Assembly: GCA_964536565.1 (NCBI GenBank)
Contig: CAZHXK010000029.1
Coordinates: forward strand, 1-15,461
Direction of reading: 5' to 3'
DNA from: GCA-002688135 sp964536565
Lineage (GTDB): Bacteria > Patescibacteriota > Patescibacteriia > Magasanikbacterales > GCA-002688135
DNA: 15,461 nucleotides
Below the pieces are notes generated by a model. That model did not search any database. It was given only the letters and a program-made list of their open reading frames with translations, and was not told where the DNA came from. Position numbers and translations under genes: made by a program. Positions within the stretch are counted from its first letter, which is position 1, and the number at the start of each line of letters is the position of its first letter. Below, piece by piece: positions 12,322 to 15,461 of this stretch.

Positions 12322-13299
12322 TTATTTGTATGCGACCTTACAATTTTTTGATTTCTTAACTTCTCGTTCCATTTTTGCTTTTGTGAGGAGTCCTGCTTGT
12401 GGTCCAATTTTTGCGATAACAGCAGTGGAGTTGTGTGAACCCCAGCACATTGCTTCTGGAATTGTTTTTCCGTAGTGAAGTGCGGCGATAAATCCGGTTG
12501 CGAATGCATCTCCGGCACCGGTTCGCTCGATGACGGGTCCACCTAAGATTCCCATGTGGTATTCAGTAGTACCATCGAATACATATAAGCCATTGGGCCC
12601 GTCTGTGATAACGACGATTTTAGGACCGAGTTTGTGTAGTGCTTTTAGATATTGTGTGAATCCTTTTTTCTTACCGACGATACGTTCAGCTTCTTCTTTG
12701 TTTACAAATACTGCTTCGCAGACTGCGAGTACAGGTTTCATGTTTTTAAGACCTGATTTGAGTTGATACGAGCCGGGATTATATCCGAGTTTGACGCCAT
12801 ATTTTTTAACATGACTCACGACCTGCTTGTTGTATGGTGTGTGTTTTTCTCCAACCGATGTGTAGTACATCCATTTCGATTTTGGCAGCTTGGGAAGTTT
12901 GTATGTACGGGGAGCGTGGTAGACAAGGATGGTTCGTTCACCTTGAAAGTTAATTACGGTTGATGCATTTGTTTCTCCGCCTTTCTGCTTCGTACAAAAT
13001 TTAGTATGAACTTTATTTTTTTTCATCTGGTCGATGATCCATTTTCCGTTGTCGTCATCGCCGACGATGGTGCAAAATGCTGTTTTGAGTCCGAGTCTCG
13101 CTGATCCCATTGCGTTGTTTGCAGCGTTTCCTGCGGTTGATCTACTCATTTTGTGTACCACGATTTTGTCTGCATAGTTGATGCAAATTTGGCATGGTTT
13201 TTTGGTGATTCGGCATTGGATAGAAGCGTCGTCGATAGCCATGAAGGTATCGATGGTTGCGTCTCCAACTGAGATCATGTCGTATTTTGGGCTAAGCAT
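12322..13299 (-). CDS. PfkB-family sugar kinase
   Basis: A ribokinase-like enzyme that phosphorylates a sugar or sugar phosphate. Visible are the N-terminal strand DMISVGDATIDTF, the substrate loop STAGNAANNA (about 55-64), NKEEAE (200-205) and the ATP/anion-hole motif RTGAGDAF with the catalytic base D264. An insertion near the N-terminus carries three cysteines (C29, C36, C39). Family membership is clear, the substrate is not: fructose 6-phosphate is plausible because the gene directly precedes the aldolase, and sedoheptulose 7-phosphate or ribose are alternatives. I choose ATG at 13299, which overlaps the transketolase B stop by 8 bp; a TTG two codons upstream is also possible. Confidence 0.87.
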   Translation of the reverse strand: MLSPKYDMISVGDATIDTFMAIDDASIQCRITKKPCQICINYADKIVVHKMSRSTAGNAANNAMGSARLGLKTAFCTIVGDDDNGKWIIDQMKKNKVHTKFCTKQKGGETNASTVINFQGERTILVYHAPRTYKLPKLPKSKWMYYTSVGEKHTPYNKQVVSHVKKYGVKLGYNPGSYQLKSGLKNMKPVLAVCEAVFVNKEEAERIVGKKKGFTQYLKALHKLGPKIVVITDGPNGLYVFDGTTEYHMGILGGPVIERTGAGDAFATGFIAALHYGKTIPEAMCWGSHNSTAVIAKIGPQAGLLTKAKMEREVKKSKNCKVAYK

Positions 13300-14413
13300 G
13301 TGCAAGTGTGTTAAGTATCCATGGTGCGGTCATTCCATATTTTTCTAATAGTTCCATTGGTTTTCCAGATTCACCGAATGAGTCTGGCATGCCGATTGGA
13401 ATGATTTTGGTTGGATGATGGAGTGAAAGTGACTCTGCAACTGCTGCGCGAAGTCCGCCGTGAATCTGGTGTTCTTCGATAGTCATAGCCAATCCCGTTT
13501 TCTTTGCTGATTTTTTGAGCGTGGCGTGGTCCAGTGGTTTGATGCTGTGTATGTTGATGACTTCAATGTTACGTGTACCAATTTGTTTTACGAGCTTTTC
13601 AATTTTGCTTGGTGTCCATTGAATAGTTTCTTTTGCTCGTTCCATGGAGTGTCCGTGTTGCTTCGATTTTTTTACGTTTTTTGAAATATCTGGATATCGA
13701 GCAAGAAGTGTTTGCAGTGCTTTCTTATTTCCTGCGAGAATTTCAGCTGCAAGGAGTGCTTCGTATAGCAGTGGGCCGGAGGCAACCATGGTGAGGTCGT
13801 TTCCTTCGCGCATGACTTGAGCCTTGCCGATTTTGAAAGAAGTTTTTGCGGTTGTCATGACCGGTGTTTTTTCTCGGGTGAGTCTGAGATATACAGGGCC
13901 GTTCATTTTGGCGGCGGCGAGTGTAGCGGCGCGAGCTTGGTGTGCATCACATGGTGCAAGTACGGTCATGTTGGGGAGAACGCGCATGAGTGAGATGTCT
14001 TCAAGGGCCTGATGTGTTGCTCCATCTGGACCGACGGAAATGCCTGCGTGTGCTCCGACTATTTTAACGTTGTTTTCTCCGTAGGCTACGCTTACTCGGA
14101 TTTGATCCCAACTGCGGCCAGGGGAGAATGTCGCATAACTGGCACAGAATGGAATTTTTCCGTATTCGGCCATGCCGGCTGCGAGGCCGACGAGGTTTTG
14201 TTCTGCGACACCGACTTCTATAAATCTATCTGGAAATGCTTCGCGGAAGTGATGCATGCGTGTGGATTCGGTGAGGTCGGCACACAGAGCAACGACTCGT
14301 TCATCTTTTTTTCCTGCTTCTGCAAGTGCTTCACCAAAGCCGTTTCGTGTAGGTATGTACTCTTCTTTTGCAGTGAATAGTTTGGTATTGAGTTTTAGTT
14401 TTTTGTTCAACAT
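13292..14413 (-). CDS. Transketolase, C-terminal subunit (B)
   Basis: The pyrimidine-binding and C-terminal halves of a split transketolase. Features are RNGFGEAL, GVAEQN with the catalytic Glu (E71) that activates the thiamine diphosphate, the pyrimidine-domain segment AHAGISVGPDGATHQALED (122-139), and the C-terminal domain ending GESGKPMELLEKYG. Together with the A subunit it moves two-carbon units between ketose and aldose phosphates. At 373 residues it is longer than the usual ~310 because about 54 Lys-rich residues (228-281) are inserted between LLYEALLAAEIL and IEVINIHSIKPLD, where family members join directly. It lies 96 bp after the A subunit gene; no clear Shine-Dalgarno is visible. 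Confidence 0.93.
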   Translation of the reverse strand: MLNKKLKLNTKLFTAKEEYIPTRNGFGEALAEAGKKDERVVALCADLTESTRMHHFREAFPDRFIEVGVAEQNLVGLAAGMAEYGKIPFCASYATFSPGRSWDQIRVSVAYGENNVKIVGAHAGISVGPDGATHQALEDISLMRVLPNMTVLAPCDAHQARAATLAAAKMNGPVYLRLTREKTPVMTTAKTSFKIGKAQVMREGNDLTMVASGPLLYEALLAAEILAGNKKALQTLLARYPDISKNVKKSKQHGHSMERAKETIQWTPSKIEKLVKQIGTRNIEVINIHSIKPLDHATLKKSAKKTGLAMTIEEHQIHGGLRAAVAESLSLHHPTKIIPIGMPDSFGESGKPMELLEKYGMTAPWILNTLAHA

Positions 14414-14430
14414 ATGTTTCTAGGAATGTT

Positions 14431-14494
14431 CCCCTCCCTCTCAGGGAGGGGTTAGGGGAGGGTAACTGTTACCCCCACCTGAGAGGGGGAGGAG
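14431..14494. repeat. GC-rich REP-like palindromic element
   Basis: CCCCTCCC/GGGAGGGG (14431-14438, 14444-14451) makes one hairpin, and CCCTCTCAGG (14436-14445) is exactly complementary to CCTGAGAGGG (14478-14487), with GGGTAAC/GTTACCC at the centre. The whole 64 bp is close to one long palindrome. It lies between the two transketolase subunit genes and has no T-run, so it is more like a dispersed REP/MITE-type repeat or mRNA stabiliser than a terminator. Confidence 0.65.
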
Positions 14495-14509
14495 TGCGTT
14501 TAGTTGTAT

Positions 14510-15376
14510 TTATTCATGCTCAGAGCATAATGCGCCACCAAGTGTGCGGAGGTCGCACAGTGCAATGTCTTGTTCGCGTCCTGGTTTGGGCGGTTTACCG
14601 TGCCATGTGTAGTCGAATTCCATGTAGCCGACTCCTTTTCCTGGAATGGTGTGTGCGAGAATGCAGACGGGCTTTTCGTAGATTGCTCGTGCTTGGTTGC
14701 ATGCGTCAGAAATATCGCGCATGTTGTGTCCATCAATATCTATGACATGGAATTTGAATGCTTCGAATTTATCTCGTAGTGAATCGAGCGGCATGATGTC
14801 TTCTGTGTCGCCGTCGATCTGAATGTTGTTTCGATCGATAATGACAGTGAGGTTGTGTAGACGATTGTTTCCCGCGAACATGAATGCTTCCCAGACCTGC
14901 CCTTCGTTCAGTTCTCCGTCTCCCATGAGGCAGTATGTTTCAAATTTTGCGCCGTCCATTTGAGCAGCGAGTGCATATCCGACGGCTTGAGAAATTCCTT
15001 GTCCGAGTGGACCGGCTGGGTTTTCGATGGGGGGTAATCCTTTTTTGTGTGGGTGTCCTTGTAGTCTTGTTCCTAATTTTCTGAGTGTGGTAAGCATTTC
15101 CTTTCGTGGAAGGTATCCGGCGTGTGCGAGGGTGGTGTACCAGATGGGAGCGATGTGTCCGTTTGATAAAAATAATCGATCTCGTTTTGGATCGTTTGGT
15201 TTTTTTGGATCGTGGTTGAGGATGTGAAAATACAGTGCGGTGAATACATCTGCCATGCCGAGTGGTCCAGCTGAATGACCAGATCCGGCTTCAACAAGCA
15301 TGTTGATGAGGTCTTGTCGGATGAGCTGTGCTTTTGACTCAAGTGATTGTACTTTTGCGTCTGAAATCGATTTCAT
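14510..15376 (-). CDS. Transketolase, N-terminal subunit (A)
   Basis: The pyrophosphate-binding half of a split transketolase, 288 residues. It contains SGHSAGPLG with H34, SNGHIAP (H74), GHPH, the PLGQGISQAVG loop (123-133) and the thiamine-diphosphate motif GDGELNEG (152-159) with the closing asparagines N183-N184, followed by the GHN segment. It works as a heterodimer with the product of 13292-14413. It is the first gene of the sugar operon. TATAAT lies 8 nt before the ATG and no Shine-Dalgarno is present, so a leaderless mRNA is likely. Confidence 0.95.
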   Translation of the reverse strand: MKSISDAKVQSLESKAQLIRQDLINMLVEAGSGHSAGPLGMADVFTALYFHILNHDPKKPNDPKRDRLFLSNGHIAPIWYTTLAHAGYLPRKEMLTTLRKLGTRLQGHPHKKGLPPIENPAGPLGQGISQAVGYALAAQMDGAKFETYCLMGDGELNEGQVWEAFMFAGNNRLHNLTVIIDRNNIQIDGDTEDIMPLDSLRDKFEAFKFHVIDIDGHNMRDISDACNQARAIYEKPVCILAHTIPGKGVGYMEFDYTWHGKPPKPGREQDIALCDLRTLGGALCSEHE

Positions 15377-15384
15377 ATGTTCTG

Positions 15385-15393
15385 ATTATAACA
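15385..15393 (-). promoter_or_regulatory. Extended -10 promoter of the sugar-metabolism operon
   Basis: On the - strand TG-T-TATAAT (15393-15385), a consensus -10 with the TGn extension and no good -35. The remaining bases to the window end (15394-15461) show no gene that I can support. Confidence 0.6.
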
Positions 15394-15461
15394 TATTTTA
15401 TGTGGTTTGACTGGATGAATTGGTTTTGAGAATGTGTGCGAAGATATTGAGAAAGGATCGA

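Noticed and set aside
12321..12542. 74-residue N-terminal extension of the aldolase
   Set aside because: It lies wholly inside the PfkB gene in another frame, is of low complexity, and the family start MLVNLNKIL fits 12320.

Overview
The window looks like a piece of a Candidate Phyla Radiation (Patescibacteria) genome. The reasons are compact genes with overlaps or 1-5 base gaps, many small membrane or secreted proteins of no known family, a SpoIID-like protein carrying Ig-like domains, a bacterial-PH/small-membrane-protein pair behind ruvB, and a cluster of split transketolase, PfkB-type kinase, class II aldolase and 2-hydroxyacid dehydrogenase. TAA, TAG and TGA all end clear genes, so the UGA-glycine code of Gracilibacteria/Absconditabacteria is not in use. 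The exact lineage cannot be read from this window.

Left part (1-4470, + strand): a 5'-truncated SpoIID-family wall protein, then two different small kinase-fold proteins (1732-2655 and 2718-3350), two tandem paralogous cysteine-rich exported proteins (3454-4160) and a 58-residue ORF (4173-4349). A perfect bidirectional terminator closes the block. Genes 2718 and 3454 each have their own TTGACA/extended -10 promoter.

Next (4471-6307, - strand): ruvB, a small two-helix membrane protein and a PH-domain membrane protein form one operon. The ruvB promoter overlaps a divergent tRNA-Phe promoter. The tRNA-Phe gene is followed by a second, broken copy of its own 3' end and terminator. A CDP-alcohol phosphatidyltransferase gene follows (6708-7385).

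7422-7740 is the most unusual stretch. A good promoter is followed by two diverged copies of a ~115-bp structured unit. Each unit begins with a copy of the 5' quarter of tRNA-Ala, and the real tRNA-Ala (UGC) comes directly after. The predicted hairpins keep pairing through compensatory changes between the copies.

7848-9380 holds a divergent pair. On the - strand is a ferritin-like di-iron protein gene cut by an in-frame TAG. On the + strand are a DUF1905 gene with a damaged 5' end and an overlapping lipoprotein gene. A perfect 11-bp inverted repeat lies between them.

The right part (9422-15376) is all on the - strand. Transketolase A and B, a PfkB-family kinase, class II fructose-bisphosphate aldolase and a D-2-hydroxyacid dehydrogenase are almost continuous, and a PlsC-like acyltransferase follows under its own promoter. 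The sugar genes together could run the non-oxidative pentose-phosphate exchange and the fructose-bisphosphate split. No transaldolase gene is present in the window.
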